DNA of 64,000 nt from Nitrospirota bacterium (lineage in GTDB: Bacteria; Nitrospirota; Nitrospiria; JACQBW01). The notes under the pieces were generated by a model, which was not told the DNA's origin, searched no databases, and worked only from the letters and a program-made list of their open reading frames with translations. The stretch lies in assembly GCA_016194305.1 (NCBI GenBank), contig JACQBW010000001.1:1-64000 (forward strand). Direction: 5' to 3'. Positions 1 through 9,015 of this stretch are shown one piece after another (the stretch's first letter is position 1; each line of letters opens with the position of its first letter). The translations under genes were made by a program, and so were the position numbers.

Positions 1-2
1 CT

Positions 3-326
3 TCACTTGTTTCAATTGAAGATTTTCTAAAAATAGACCTGAGAGCAGGAAAAATTATATCGGCGGAAAGAGTCCCAAAATCAGACAAACTATTAAAACT
101 TCAAATCGATTTGGGCAGCGAAATCCGTCAGGTTGTTGCAGGCATCGGCAAACGGTATTCCCCGGAAGAATTAATCGGACTGACCATCATCGTTGTGGCC
201 AATCTGAATCCGGCAAAACTGATGGGAGTAGAATCAAACGGCATGATACTGGCTGCGGGAGGTAAAGAAGTCAGTTCCCTCGCTTCTTTTTTGTCGGAAG
301 TCGACCCGGGAGCAAAGATAAAATAG
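3..326 (+). CDS. metG: Methionyl-tRNA synthetase C-terminal tRNA-binding domain (partial, 5' end outside window)
   Basis: The reading frame is open from the first bases of the window, so this is the 3' end of a longer gene. The visible 107 residues form an OB-fold tRNA-binding/dimerisation domain. They open with an IEDFLKIDLRAGKI segment and carry LKLQIDLG, VVAGIGKRYSPEEL and LMGVESNGMILAA, the hallmarks of the MetRS C-terminal (Arc1p/EMAP-like) domain. In this family the domain binds tRNA and dimerises the enzyme. It could also be a free-standing MetRS beta subunit of about 110 residues, since the true start is not visible. It converges on rodZ with only 27 bp between the stop codons. Confidence 0.85.
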   Translation, partial: SLVSIEDFLKIDLRAGKIISAERVPKSDKLLKLQIDLGSEIRQVVAGIGKRYSPEELIGLTIIVVANLNPAKLMGVESNGMILAAGGKEVSSLASFLSEVDPGAKIK

Positions 327-353
327 GCAGGCTTCCCGTATTTCAGAACGAGA

Positions 354-1202
354 TTAATGCGTTTCTTCGAGCTTGATCCCTTTGACGATTTCTCCCTTTT
401 TGCCAAAGGGACCCAGAGCTTTTCCATTGAGAGTAAGTTGCACCCCTCCGGCATTCCCGATATTCAGAAGAAATCTCTTGTCGGCCTCAAGCGTAATTTT
501 GTCTTCGGGATGCAGTGAAAACTCCTTCGTGATCCCATCGTCCACCACCACACTGATCCAGGATCGCTCTGTGGCCTGAACCGTGAGCCGGAGGACCGGT
601 CCTTTTGGAACAGGTTTGTCTGTTTTCTCAACAAACGATCCTCCGAAAGAAGACGAGGTGGCTGTCGCCGGGGCGACCGCCTCGGGAACGGCCGGGCTTG
701 TTATTTTTGAAGAAAGGGCTTCTTCCTCTTTCAATTGAGTTTCCACATTATTTCGCTTGGCAAACAGAATAACCCCGCCGAGAACAATCACGGTACCGAT
801 GAGAAGATTAAAGAGAAAGCTCCGGCGGAATCCTCTTCTGGTTTCGTACAATGACTTGATTTTATCGAGCTGAATATTCGGCCAGCTATGCGGCGGTTCT
901 TCTCTCCCTGTCACCTGATTTTCGGCCATTGCCGGATTCATGGTCTCATGGCTAAATTTCCATTGTTGAAACCTTTCAAGCATTTCCATCTCGCTCAAAC
1001 CCAGTACTTTGGCGTAAGACCGGAGAAATCCCTTTATAAATACTTCGTTGGGTAACAATGAAAATTCTTCATTTTCCAGATACTCCAAATAGGCCAAACT
1101 TATCTTTGTTTTGGATGAAATATCTTGAAGGGTAAATCCAAGCTGTTCCCTGATTTTTTTCAGGTAATTTCCAATGCTCTCTCTCTTATCGTCGTCTTTC
1201 AA
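354..1202 (-). CDS. rodZ: RodZ-like cytoskeleton/cell-shape protein (HTH, TM, DUF4115)
   Basis: This 282-residue protein has RodZ architecture. Residues about 8-75 form a Cro/C1-type helix-turn-helix (IGNYLKKIREQLGFTLQDIS, then KTKISLAYLEYLE). One membrane helix lies near residues 128-148. A Pro/Ala/Thr/Ser-rich linker leads to a C-terminal DUF4115 beta domain (VQATERSWISVVVDDG). In the family the cytoplasmic HTH binds MreB and the periplasmic part helps organise cell-wall synthesis. The proposed start is TTG at 1202 with an AGGAGG about 12 nt upstream. It overlaps the end of the preceding TPR gene by 17 bp and is the last gene of the long tol-mutL-hfq run. Confidence 0.82.
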   Translation of the reverse strand: MKDDDKRESIGNYLKKIREQLGFTLQDISSKTKISLAYLEYLENEEFSLLPNEVFIKGFLRSYAKVLGLSEMEMLERFQQWKFSHETMNPAMAENQVTGREEPPHSWPNIQLDKIKSLYETRRGFRRSFLFNLLIGTVIVLGGVILFAKRNNVETQLKEEEALSSKITSPAVPEAVAPATATSSSFGGSFVEKTDKPVPKGPVLRLTVQATERSWISVVVDDGITKEFSLHPEDKITLEADKRFLLNIGNAGGVQLTLNGKALGPFGKKGEIVKGIKLEETH

Positions 1203-1938
1203 GGTATTTTTTTGCCTCCTTTGCCAATTCGCTTTCTGGAACGAGAGAAACTACTTTCTTAAATTCGTCTTCTGCTTTTGGATAGACCTTCTCCTTCCAG
1301 AAGAGTTCTCCTATCTTGAAGTGGGTCAGAGGATCTTCAGGAAACAGTTTGGAAGACTCTTCAAACGAACGCAAAGCCGATTTTTCATCGCCATTCTTCA
1401 GATAGACTTCTCCAAGAGAACGGTGCGCCAATGCATATCCGGGTTCAATGTTAATCGCTTCCTGAAATTCATTGATGGCTTCCTGAAATTTCTTCTGCTT
1501 CATATAAATTCCGCCGATATTAAAATGTACATACTGGGGAGTCTGATAAAGCTTGTTTCTTAATGCTTTTTGATAATACTTGAGCGCGGAATCCAGATCT
1601 CCTTTTGCCTCGTAGACCGTTCCCGCGTAATTATAGGCCTCGGAATAGCCGGGATCAATTTTAACAACCCGCTCAAACTCGGCTAGAGCTTCCGTGTTCT
1701 TCTTTTGAATATAATAGATATGTCCCAGTGCGTAATGGGCCAGCTTATCGCCAGGATTCAGCTCAATGGCTTTTTGAAATTCAAGAAAGGCGCCTTGAAT
1801 CGCGTTATCATTTAAATAGGAAATCCCGAGTTTATAATGCGCGGACCCCTCTTTTTCCTTGCTGACCGTCGGACCGGAAGTTGCGCATCCCAGGAAGAAC
1901 AGAAGCAATATGCCTGCACCCATACCAGTTTTTTTCAT
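1186..1938 (-). CDS. TPR-repeat outer-membrane lipoprotein (PilF/NlpI-like)
   Basis: A 250-residue protein with a lipoprotein signal peptide (MKKTGMGAG..., lipobox FLGC with the modified Cys at residue 18) followed by about six tetratricopeptide repeats of 34 residues (for example GSAHYKLGISYLNDN, AEFERVVKIDPGYSEAYNYAG, EFQEAINIEPGYALAHRSLG). TPR lipoproteins of this kind usually scaffold envelope complexes such as pilus secretins or cell-wall hydrolases; the actual partner is not evident. ATG 1938 is preferred over an ATG 24 nt upstream because it begins the signal peptide and has a TGAGG motif about 7 nt upstream. It starts 10 bp after the sugar-kinase stop codon. Confidence 0.82.
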   Translation of the reverse strand: MKKTGMGAGILLLFFLGCATSGPTVSKEKEGSAHYKLGISYLNDNAIQGAFLEFQKAIELNPGDKLAHYALGHIYYIQKKNTEALAEFERVVKIDPGYSEAYNYAGTVYEAKGDLDSALKYYQKALRNKLYQTPQYVHFNIGGIYMKQKKFQEAINEFQEAINIEPGYALAHRSLGEVYLKNGDEKSALRSFEESSKLFPEDPLTHFKIGELFWKEKVYPKAEDEFKKVVSLVPESELAKEAKKYLERRR

Positions 1939-1948
1939 TAATTCAGCC

Positions 1949-2857
1949 TCAGGGTATCTCAAAATGGGTTAGTTCCTTAAATGCCGATGACCGGGCCGCT
2001 ATTTCATCCTGTGTCAAGTCTCGAATGCGATCGAGACTGAAAGCTTCCACATTAAAAGAAGCCATTACGGAGCCGTATATGATCGCTCTTCGAAGATGGC
2101 GGTCATCAAATACACGTGATTTGGACAAATACCCCATCACACCTCCCGCAAACGTATCTCCCGCACCGGTCGGATCAAATATTTTCTCAAGGGGAAAAGC
2201 CGGAACTGCAAAAATGGTTTTCCCGTTAAACATGAGTGCTCCGTATTCACCTCTCTTAATGATGAGTGTTTTTGGTCCCATGGCGAGAATCATCCTCGCC
2301 GCATTGACGAGATTTGCTTCACCGGCCAGTTGTCTTGCCTCTCCATCGTTAATGAGAAGAAGATCGACTTTCTTAAGGATTCTAAGGAGGGCGCTTTTCT
2401 TCCCTTCGATCCAGTAATTCATGGTATCGCAGGCGACCCATTTCGGTTTACGGACCTGTTCCAAAACATCGTACTGGAGTTCAGGGTCGATATTGGCCAA
2501 AAATACGATTTCGGCATCTCGATAGCCCGGTGGCAGGTCCGGTTTAAACGACTGAAATACATTGAGGTGCGTTTCAAGTGTTTTGGCCTCATTGAGGGCA
2601 TAGCCATATTCTCCCTTCCATCGAAATGTCTTCCCTTCCACTTTCTGAAGGCCATCCAGGTTGACCCCTCTTTTTCTGAGAAAAGCGAGGTGTTCTTCTG
2701 GAAAATCGTTGCCGACGACGGCTACCAGATTCACGGGAGTAAAGTAGCTGGCTGAAGTGGCAAAAAACGTCGCAGAACCTCCCAAAGCATTTTCAACCGA
2801 ACCAAAGGGCGTTTTGACGGTATCGAAAGCTACGGAACCAATTACGAGTAGACTCAT
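1949..2857 (-). CDS. PfkB-family carbohydrate/nucleoside kinase
   Basis: A 302-residue ribokinase-fold protein. The N-terminal LGGSATFFATSASYF resembles PfkB signature 1 and FDPTGAGDTFAGGVMGYL near residue 240 is signature 2, with the catalytic Asp in GAGD. The family phosphorylates sugars or nucleosides with ATP. The substrate cannot be read from the sequence. The gene sits 16 bp downstream of mtnP in the same direction, so a role in the methylthioadenosine/adenosine salvage branch is possible, but this is inference. ATG 2857 has AAGGA about 10 nt upstream. Confidence 0.85.
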   Translation of the reverse strand: MSLLVIGSVAFDTVKTPFGSVENALGGSATFFATSASYFTPVNLVAVVGNDFPEEHLAFLRKRGVNLDGLQKVEGKTFRWKGEYGYALNEAKTLETHLNVFQSFKPDLPPGYRDAEIVFLANIDPELQYDVLEQVRKPKWVACDTMNYWIEGKKSALLRILKKVDLLLINDGEARQLAGEANLVNAARMILAMGPKTLIIKRGEYGALMFNGKTIFAVPAFPLEKIFDPTGAGDTFAGGVMGYLSKSRVFDDRHLRRAIIYGSVMASFNVEAFSLDRIRDLTQDEIAARSSAFKELTHFEIP

Positions 2858-2873
2858 CCAGGTGTTTTCCTTT

Positions 2874-3770
2874 TTATAAATATTTCTGAATCAGAGGATT
2901 CAGCTTCTTTTTAAGGTGAACCGTTATCTTCTTTTTCGAAGTAATGATGGCGTTCTTTAAAGCGGTGACACAGGTACATTTTCGCTCCCTGTCCAGCCCG
3001 GGAATCGCTTTTCTAATCAGGTTTTTGGATAACACGACATTTTGATTCAGAATCTTGATGACGCTCTCCACATTGACATGAGCCTCTTCTTCATGCCAAC
3101 AATCGTAGTCGGTGGCCAGTGCGATCGTCGAGTAACAAATTTCGGCCTCCCTGGAGAGCTTCGCTTCCGTCACATTCGTCATTCCGATAATATCGACTCC
3201 CCATTTTCGGTAAATCAGTGATTCTGCTTTACTGGAAAATTGAGGGCCTTCCATGCACAGATAGGTTCCTCCCCAATGTATCTGGGCACCGATCTGCTGT
3301 CCCGCATGAAAAAGCGACTTCGAAAGTTCCGGGCAGATGGGATGGGCGAACGAGACATGCGCCACAACGCCTTCTCCAAAAAAAGTGCTTCTTCGCTGTT
3401 TCGTATGATCAAAAAACTGATCGGGAATAACAAGATGGCCCGGCTCAATCACTTCCTTCATGCTTCCCACCGCGCTGACCGAAATGATTCTTTCCACTCC
3501 AAGCATTTTCATGCCAAAGATATTTGCCCGATAATTGATCTCTGAAGGAAGCCACTTATGTCCCTCTCCATGTCGGGCCAGAAATGCGACGCGTTGACCC
3601 TCCAGATTTCCGGTAACATAGGGACCTGAAGGAGATCCAAACGGCGTTTTAAGCGTGATTTTTTTTATCCCGGTCATCCCCTCCATGTCATAAAGACCGC
3701 TGCCGCCAATCACGCCTAATTTAACGTTCGATTTTCCAATAGCCAAAGCTTTGCCCTTTTTCCTTTCCAT
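2874..3770 (-). CDS. mtnP: S-methyl-5'-thioadenosine phosphorylase
   Basis: About 298 residues of the purine/MTA phosphorylase family. VGSMKEVIEPG and FFDHTKQR, a phosphate-binding GGSGLY near the start, MEGPQFSSKAES, and especially TDYDCWH mark an MTA phosphorylase rather than an inosine/guanosine enzyme, because the Asp residues of TDYDCW contact the adenine base. It splits methylthioadenosine, a by-product of polyamine synthesis, into adenine and methylthioribose-1-phosphate. I chose ATG 3770, which has AAGGAG about 12 nt upstream; an upstream TTG at 3791 is also open but that AAGGAG would then lie inside the gene. The extended Lys-rich C-terminus is longer than in typical members. Hfq ends just upstream. 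Confidence 0.9.
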   Translation of the reverse strand: MERKKGKALAIGKSNVKLGVIGGSGLYDMEGMTGIKKITLKTPFGSPSGPYVTGNLEGQRVAFLARHGEGHKWLPSEINYRANIFGMKMLGVERIISVSAVGSMKEVIEPGHLVIPDQFFDHTKQRRSTFFGEGVVAHVSFAHPICPELSKSLFHAGQQIGAQIHWGGTYLCMEGPQFSSKAESLIYRKWGVDIIGMTNVTEAKLSREAEICYSTIALATDYDCWHEEEAHVNVESVIKILNQNVVLSKNLIRKAIPGLDRERKCTCVTALKNAIITSKKKITVHLKKKLNPLIQKYL

Positions 3771-3793
3771 CCCGTTCACCCGCTCCTTCAATT

Positions 3794-4051
3794 TCAGGAT
3801 TGTAAAACACTCTTAATTTCTGAAATAGACGATTTTTCGTCCTGCTCTTTCAGAGCCTGAACCTCTTTTTGCGGTACAATCGAAACGATCGCATGTTTGT
3901 AAATCAGTTCCTGATGATCGTTCTTCAAAAATATCGAAAAACTGTCGAACCCCTTTATGGTTCCCTGAATGACGACCCCATTAATCAAATGAACGGTAAC
4001 AATAATTTTTTCTTTTCGAATCTGGTTAAGAAACATATCTTGTAAATTCAT
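3794..4051 (-). CDS. hfq: RNA chaperone Hfq
   Basis: An 85-residue Sm-like protein. QDMFLNQIRKEKIIVTVHLINGVVIQGTIKGFDSF matches Hfq Sm1 (with the distal-face and Phe contacts) and YKHAIVSIVP is Sm2, including the KH pair of the proximal U-binding pocket. Hfq hexamers match small RNAs to mRNAs. The C-terminal tail is short and acidic, unlike the long E. coli tail. The order mutL-miaA-hfq is the same as in enterobacteria, supporting the call. The gap to miaA is 39 bp, and GGAAGGA lies upstream of ATG 4051. Confidence 0.95.
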   Translation of the reverse strand: MNLQDMFLNQIRKEKIIVTVHLINGVVIQGTIKGFDSFSIFLKNDHQELIYKHAIVSIVPQKEVQALKEQDEKSSISEIKSVLQS

Positions 4052-4090
4052 ACGTGCTTTATTCCTTCCTGAAATGATTGATTGCCTGCT

Positions 4091-5041
4091 TCAACGACTC
4101 TGACAGTTTTGTGTGAAGAACAATTCCTGACGAAACTGTCTGACCCATTCGCCTGTTTGATCCTGATCTAACCATTGAATATTCCGATCCTTATTAAACC
4201 AAGTCATCTGTCGTTTGGCATAATTCCTGGTCTCTTGTTTGATCAGCTGAATCGCCTGTGGCCGCGAATATGACCCTTTGAGAAATGCACTGAGGGTATC
4301 ATAACCGAGGCTGCGCATTGCAGGAAGCTTTTCATGATATCCGTTTTTTATTAAACTTTCCACTTCTTCAATCCACCCATCTCGAATCATCTGATCCACT
4401 CTGGCCTCAATACGTCGATAAAGTGCGTTTCGCTCAATTCTTAAACCAATAATCCGAAAAGGGCGAGTTCCCACACGAAACCGGTGTTCGGAGTGAAAGG
4501 AGGAAAGGGGCCTTCCCGTCAAATAATAGACTTCGATTGCCCGAATGATTTTAGATAAATCATTCGGATGAATTCTTGATGATGAAAGAGCATCTGCTTC
4601 GCAAAGTTCCCGATACAAGACTCCCTTCGATTCCTCCTCCCGAAGGAGAAGGGTTTCCCTCAATTTCCGGTCGGCCGGAGGACCATCCCATAGTCCGTAC
4701 AGGACGGCTTTCACGTACAATCCCGTTCCCCCCGTGAGAATAAAAGGAGGAGAGCTAGCTCTATCTGTTTCTCTCCCCAGAATTTCCTCTACATTTTTTC
4801 TGTATTCTCCAACGCTGTAGGACCGATCAGGATCGATCAGATCAATCATATGATGTTTAACGCGATTCATTTCCTGAATGGAAGGTTTGGCCGTGCCTAT
4901 TGTCATTCCCCTGTAAATCAATCTCGAATCGGCGCTGATTATTTCAGACCCTGACTCATCGGCCAGTTCCATTGCCAAACGGCTCTTACCCGAGGCAGTA
5001 GGACCGACAATGACCAAGAGAGGAGAATTCATATTCTGCAA
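4091..5041 (-). CDS. miaA: tRNA dimethylallyltransferase
   Basis: A 316-residue MiaA. The P-loop GPTASGKS lies near residues 13-20, followed by ISADSRLIYRGMTIGTAKPS, HHMIDLIDPDRSYSVGEY, and the C-terminal ETRNYAKRQMTWFN. It transfers a dimethylallyl group to A37 of tRNAs reading UNN codons. TTG 5041 has GGAG about 8 nt upstream; ATG 5032 (MNSPLLVIVG) is the alternative and equally plausible by homology. The gene overlaps the end of mutL by about 13 bp, which suggests translational coupling. Confidence 0.93.
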   Translation of the reverse strand: MQNMNSPLLVIVGPTASGKSRLAMELADESGSEIISADSRLIYRGMTIGTAKPSIQEMNRVKHHMIDLIDPDRSYSVGEYRKNVEEILGRETDRASSPPFILTGGTGLYVKAVLYGLWDGPPADRKLRETLLLREEESKGVLYRELCEADALSSSRIHPNDLSKIIRAIEVYYLTGRPLSSFHSEHRFRVGTRPFRIIGLRIERNALYRRIEARVDQMIRDGWIEEVESLIKNGYHEKLPAMRSLGYDTLSAFLKGSYSRPQAIQLIKQETRNYAKRQMTWFNKDRNIQWLDQDQTGEWVRQFRQELFFTQNCQSR

Positions 5042-6780
5042 AACATTTTCTCCAGTTCAGTTAATCCTAAATGACGGGTAATCGGCCTTCCATGTGGACA
5101 GGTTGACGGATTTTCCAGTCGGGAGATTCCGGTAAAAAGAGCGGCGATTTCAGCATTTTCAAGCGATTGTCCCGCTTTAATCGCCGCATGACAAGCAATC
5201 GTCGCAAGGATGCTGTCACGCTTCGCTTTATCAGAAGAAAATCCCTGGAACAGGACGATCTCTTCAGTCAATTGCGTCAACAGGGATCTCATATCTGCTT
5301 TCAGGAGAAATTGGGGAAGAGACCGGACTACCACGGTATTTTCTCCATAGAAATCAAGCTCAATCCCTGTCTCCGTAAAAAGAGGTTGGTATTCTTTAAG
5401 GACCAGAAGATCCTTCAGGGTCATTTCGAAAGTGAGGGGGATCAAGAGGGATTCGGTCTGCTTGTCGTCGTTTTCGGATAGAGATCGATACTTCTCAAAT
5501 AATATCCGCTCATGGGCCGCATGTTGATCAATAATAAGAAGCTCGTCTCCGGACTGGATCAGGAGAAACATCGAGCGGAATTGTCCTAAAACTTTGAAAC
5601 AAGGCTCATGAATCAAATCTTTGTTTCTAAACAAATCAGGATCTGTTTCGGATTCAGGTAAGGGCTTGATACCGGAACGGATAATATATTCATTCTTCCC
5701 CTCCTTGATTTCAAAGGCCGTCATGCGATCCGGCGATATCATGCCTGCTATTTCCTTGTAAACAGGCTCATTCGATTGAGAGGAGAAAGCCCCTTGAACC
5801 AATGACCTCTTAACTCTCTTGTAAACCGATTGGTGAATAAGAGAAGAATCCGGAAATCTCACCTCCTTTTTGGAGGGATGAACATTGACATCCACCCGGG
5901 AAGGATCCATTTCAAGTAACAGAAAAAAGGCGGGATGTTGACCCTTCATCAGATGGGAGGAAAAAGCTTCATAGACGGCGTGGTGAATGACCTGATTTCG
6001 GATCGGTCGATGATTGATAAATAACTCCTGCATAGACCGATTCGGATAGGTGTGAGGCGGAAGCGTGACGTATCCTTCCATGCCAAACTCTGAATGATCC
6101 CCGTCCTGTATGGAAACCAGTTTCTCCAGTATTTCGCCGCCATAGATTTGATAAATGCGATCCTTAAAACTTTCAACGCCGGGAAGCCGAAACAATCTTT
6201 TATCGTGATGAATCAGTTCAAAACAGATTCTAAAGTGAGCCAACGCCAGCTGATTCACAACAGAAACAATCTGCGCCAACTCCGTTGAAGCGGAACGGAG
6301 AAACTTCTTTCTTGCCGGATAGTTTTCAAAAAGCTCCGATACCGAAATCTCGGTACCCGGAGCTCGTCCCATTTCTCTCTTAAACGTCATTTTTCCGGAA
6401 ACCAGCTCCAGCTCTATTCCCCTGCTTTCTCTCGATTGTGTTGAAAGGTGAATACGGGATACCGCGGCGATACTGGGCAGGGCTTCACCTCTGAACCCAA
6501 GTGATCGAATCGAATCCAGATCTTCTTCGGACGAAAGCTTGCTGGTGGCATGCCTCTCAAACGCCAGGTTGGCATCCTCGGGAGTCATGCCGTCTCCGTT
6601 ATCCGAAACAGAAATGAATCCCTTGCCGCCCTCCCTCACGCGGATGACGATTTCGGCGCTATTTGCGTCAATGGCATTATCCACCAGTTCCTTGACAATA
6701 GAAGCGGGACGCTCCACGACTTCGCCGGCCGCGATTCGATTGATAAGGGAAGTAGAAAGAATTTTAATCCTGGAAGACAT
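5029..6780 (-). CDS. mutL: DNA mismatch repair protein MutL (endonuclease type)
   Basis: A 583-residue MutL. The GHKL ATPase N-terminus shows LVDNAIDAN, DNGDGM, HATSKL and GFRGEAL. The C-terminal domain contains DQHAAHERILFE at about residues 418-429, the DQHA(X)2E(X)4E metal-binding endonuclease motif, plus ACHAAIK and CPHGRP near the end. By family knowledge this MutL nicks DNA itself, so the organism probably relies on MutL incision rather than a MutH/Dam system. MutS is not in the window. ATG 6780 lies 24 bp after cpoB. Confidence 0.95.
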   Translation of the reverse strand: MSSRIKILSTSLINRIAAGEVVERPASIVKELVDNAIDANSAEIVIRVREGGKGFISVSDNGDGMTPEDANLAFERHATSKLSSEEDLDSIRSLGFRGEALPSIAAVSRIHLSTQSRESRGIELELVSGKMTFKREMGRAPGTEISVSELFENYPARKKFLRSASTELAQIVSVVNQLALAHFRICFELIHHDKRLFRLPGVESFKDRIYQIYGGEILEKLVSIQDGDHSEFGMEGYVTLPPHTYPNRSMQELFINHRPIRNQVIHHAVYEAFSSHLMKGQHPAFFLLLEMDPSRVDVNVHPSKKEVRFPDSSLIHQSVYKRVKRSLVQGAFSSQSNEPVYKEIAGMISPDRMTAFEIKEGKNEYIIRSGIKPLPESETDPDLFRNKDLIHEPCFKVLGQFRSMFLLIQSGDELLIIDQHAAHERILFEKYRSLSENDDKQTESLLIPLTFEMTLKDLLVLKEYQPLFTETGIELDFYGENTVVVRSLPQFLLKADMRSLLTQLTEEIVLFQGFSSDKAKRDSILATIACHAAIKAGQSLENAEIAALFTGISRLENPSTCPHGRPITRHLGLTELEKMFCRI

Positions 6781-6804
6781 GGGTATCGCTGGTTTCCCGT
6801 TCGA

Positions 6805-7677
6805 TTATTTGATGGTTGTCAGTTTTTCCTTGGCCAGATTTGCCTCGTTGGACCTGGGATATTGTTCAATGACCTTTTTCAGGTAGGCTTTTCCTCTTGG
6901 TTTTTCTCCCATTTCGATATAGGCATAACCCTCTTTCAAAATGGAACTGGCCACTTTATCATGCTTTGGAAATTCCCTGGCCACCTTATCAAAATTTTCA
7001 ATCGCCTTTGGATATTCTTTCTTGCTGAAGAAACTCTCACCCAGCCAGTAGTATGCATTAGGCGCCAGAAGAGATGCCGGAAACTGTTGTGTAAAATTCT
7101 GGAATCCCAGCAGGGCAAGATCATAATTTCCTTTAACATAATCGTTGTAGGCCAGATTATATGCCTCCTGGGGCGTAATCGTGACATTGGAAGGGATCGT
7201 GTTTTCCTGACTCTTACCGGGAAGAATCAGTTTACCCTGATCATCGGGCAGAGTATCTGCGGGAGCTGTTTTAGCGGTCTGAACTGATTTTTCCAAAATA
7301 CCCAATCGACTTTCGAAATTTCCCATCCTGGAGTTCAGATCCGTCAAACGAAGCGACTGTTCCTCGGCCTTTTGGGAAAGATCGGATAAAGAATGGTTGT
7401 TCTCTTCAATCCTTCCCTGGACAGTCTGAATATCGACACCGATCTGATCCAGCTTCAAAAAAGCATCTCCCTGTTCCTTGGTGGTGGTCTGAGATTTGTC
7501 TTTTAATACCCTGTCATTGGCATCGAGTTTTAAATTGATCTGGGCCATTTTATCTTTCATCTGATCCAACTCCAGATGGAGATCGGTCAAATCGGATTGA
7601 AATGCACAACCCGCGCTGATCATTGCGATGCTGACCATAGCCATCGATTTTGAAATGATTTGAATTTTCCTTCTCAT
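6805..7677 (-). CDS. cpoB: Cell-division coordinator CpoB/YbgF, lipidated form
   Basis: A 290-residue YbgF/CpoB family protein. It has an N-terminal signal with lipobox ISAGC (Cys near residue 24), so it is predicted to be a lipoprotein, whereas E. coli CpoB is soluble. A long coiled-coil segment (about residues 30-130) is followed by three C-terminal TPRs (AYNLAYNDYVKGNYDLALLG, NAYYWLGESFFSKKEYPKA, ASSILKEGYAYIEMG). In the family it links Tol to peptidoglycan synthesis at the septum. It follows tolB by 34 bp, in the place where pal is normally found. Confidence 0.88.
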   Translation of the reverse strand: MRRKIQIISKSMAMVSIAMISAGCAFQSDLTDLHLELDQMKDKMAQINLKLDANDRVLKDKSQTTTKEQGDAFLKLDQIGVDIQTVQGRIEENNHSLSDLSQKAEEQSLRLTDLNSRMGNFESRLGILEKSVQTAKTAPADTLPDDQGKLILPGKSQENTIPSNVTITPQEAYNLAYNDYVKGNYDLALLGFQNFTQQFPASLLAPNAYYWLGESFFSKKEYPKAIENFDKVAREFPKHDKVASSILKEGYAYIEMGEKPRGKAYLKKVIEQYPRSNEANLAKEKLTTIK

Positions 7678-7711
7678 GGTACTCCCCTGAATATGAATAA
7701 AAGACCCTGCT

Positions 7712-8998
7712 TCAATGCCTGACCGGCGACCAGGCGGGATTTATAAAATTTCCGCTGCTTTGTGTAATCTTTTCGATTTCTGTTCCTTCCGAGGTCATCA
7801 TATATAGACTCTGTCTCCCGTCTCGATTCGAACTGAAAGTCAGATGTCTTCCGTCCGGCGACCAGACAGGACATTCGTCATCCACATTGAGAATCGAAGA
7901 AAGATTCATTTTCCTCTGGCCATCCGCTGAAATCAGACAAACATGAAGTTTTCCATCCGCCCTGCACGTGTAGGCTATCCAGTCCCCTTTGGGAGACCAG
8001 GACGGTGTCGTGTTGTAATCTCCTTCAAAAGTGAGCCGTCTCACATTACTCCCATCCTGGTTCATAATATAAATCTGGGGCGATCCGCCCCGGTCGGAAT
8101 TAAACACGATTTCTGCTCCCGTTGGAGAAAAGGATGGAGAAAGGTCATTGCCCTGGCTAAAAGTGAGCCTCTGCACATTCTTGCCCTCTTCCGTAGAGGT
8201 GAAAAGCTGAGTCTGGCCGTCAAGGCTTCTCGCAAAGACGATCCGTTTACCGTCAGGAAACCAGACTGCCGACAAATTCAACCCTCCGGAAGTGACTTTC
8301 CATCTTTTCGAGGTCGTGACATCCATAATCCAAATGTCCGGATTGCGGTCAATATACGAGGTATAAGATATTTTTTTTCCGTCCGGACTCCAGCGCGGAA
8401 AAAGATTGATCGTGTGATTCAAAGTCATGAGCCGGGCATTAAAACCATCGTAATCCATCCGGTAAATTTCTTTTGATCCTTTTGAATCCGAGACAAATGC
8501 GATTTCGGATTCTGCGATGCCGGGTTCCCCGGTCAATTGGAGGACAATCTTGTCCGACGCCCGGTGAGAAATCGGACGCAAATCTTTTATGGATCCGGCA
8601 AAGACCGTTTCCCAGATCCATTTTCCGGTTTTACCGTTAAAAAGGGAAAGGTCCATTTTAATTCTCTCCCCCTCTTTCTTCACTTTCCCGCTCAAAATAA
8701 TTTCCTGACGCTCCCCCGCAATTTTTTTTACTTCGTCGGGATTGAGAGCCAACGGCAGGGGCATATGGGAGAGATCAGTCAATTGAAATGCAAGTGACCG
8801 TTTCAAATCTGCGATCAGGACTTCTCTTAAAGTCTGAAGCTCCTGTTCGAGGCTTGACTCTGCCTGAAATCCGAGAACACCCAATGGCGTTCTCGGAGAT
8901 TCCATTCTTTCAATTTCGATGTGGACTTCACTTGCCAGAACAGGAATTTTCACAAAAAAAATAAAAAATGAAAACCACAAAAAAAATCGAACGATCAT
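7712..8998 (-). CDS. tolB: Tol-Pal system periplasmic beta-propeller TolB
   Basis: A 428-residue TolB. It has a signal peptide (about 22 residues ending near VLAS), an N-terminal alpha/beta domain, and a WD40-like propeller with repeated FPRWSPDGKKISYTS, SPSFSPTGAEIVFNS, TPSWSPKGDWIAYT and CPVWSPDGRHLTFSS blades. TolB normally binds Pal and TolA in the periplasm and works in outer-membrane constriction. It is 17 bp downstream of the TolA-like gene. No convincing ribosome-binding site precedes ATG 8998, so coupling to upstream translation is likely. Confidence 0.93.
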   Translation of the reverse strand: MIVRFFLWFSFFIFFVKIPVLASEVHIEIERMESPRTPLGVLGFQAESSLEQELQTLREVLIADLKRSLAFQLTDLSHMPLPLALNPDEVKKIAGERQEIILSGKVKKEGERIKMDLSLFNGKTGKWIWETVFAGSIKDLRPISHRASDKIVLQLTGEPGIAESEIAFVSDSKGSKEIYRMDYDGFNARLMTLNHTINLFPRWSPDGKKISYTSYIDRNPDIWIMDVTTSKRWKVTSGGLNLSAVWFPDGKRIVFARSLDGQTQLFTSTEEGKNVQRLTFSQGNDLSPSFSPTGAEIVFNSDRGGSPQIYIMNQDGSNVRRLTFEGDYNTTPSWSPKGDWIAYTCRADGKLHVCLISADGQRKMNLSSILNVDDECPVWSPDGRHLTFSSNRDGRQSLYMMTSEGTEIEKITQSSGNFINPAWSPVRH

Positions 8999-9015
8999 AT
9001 TAAAATCTCAGTCAT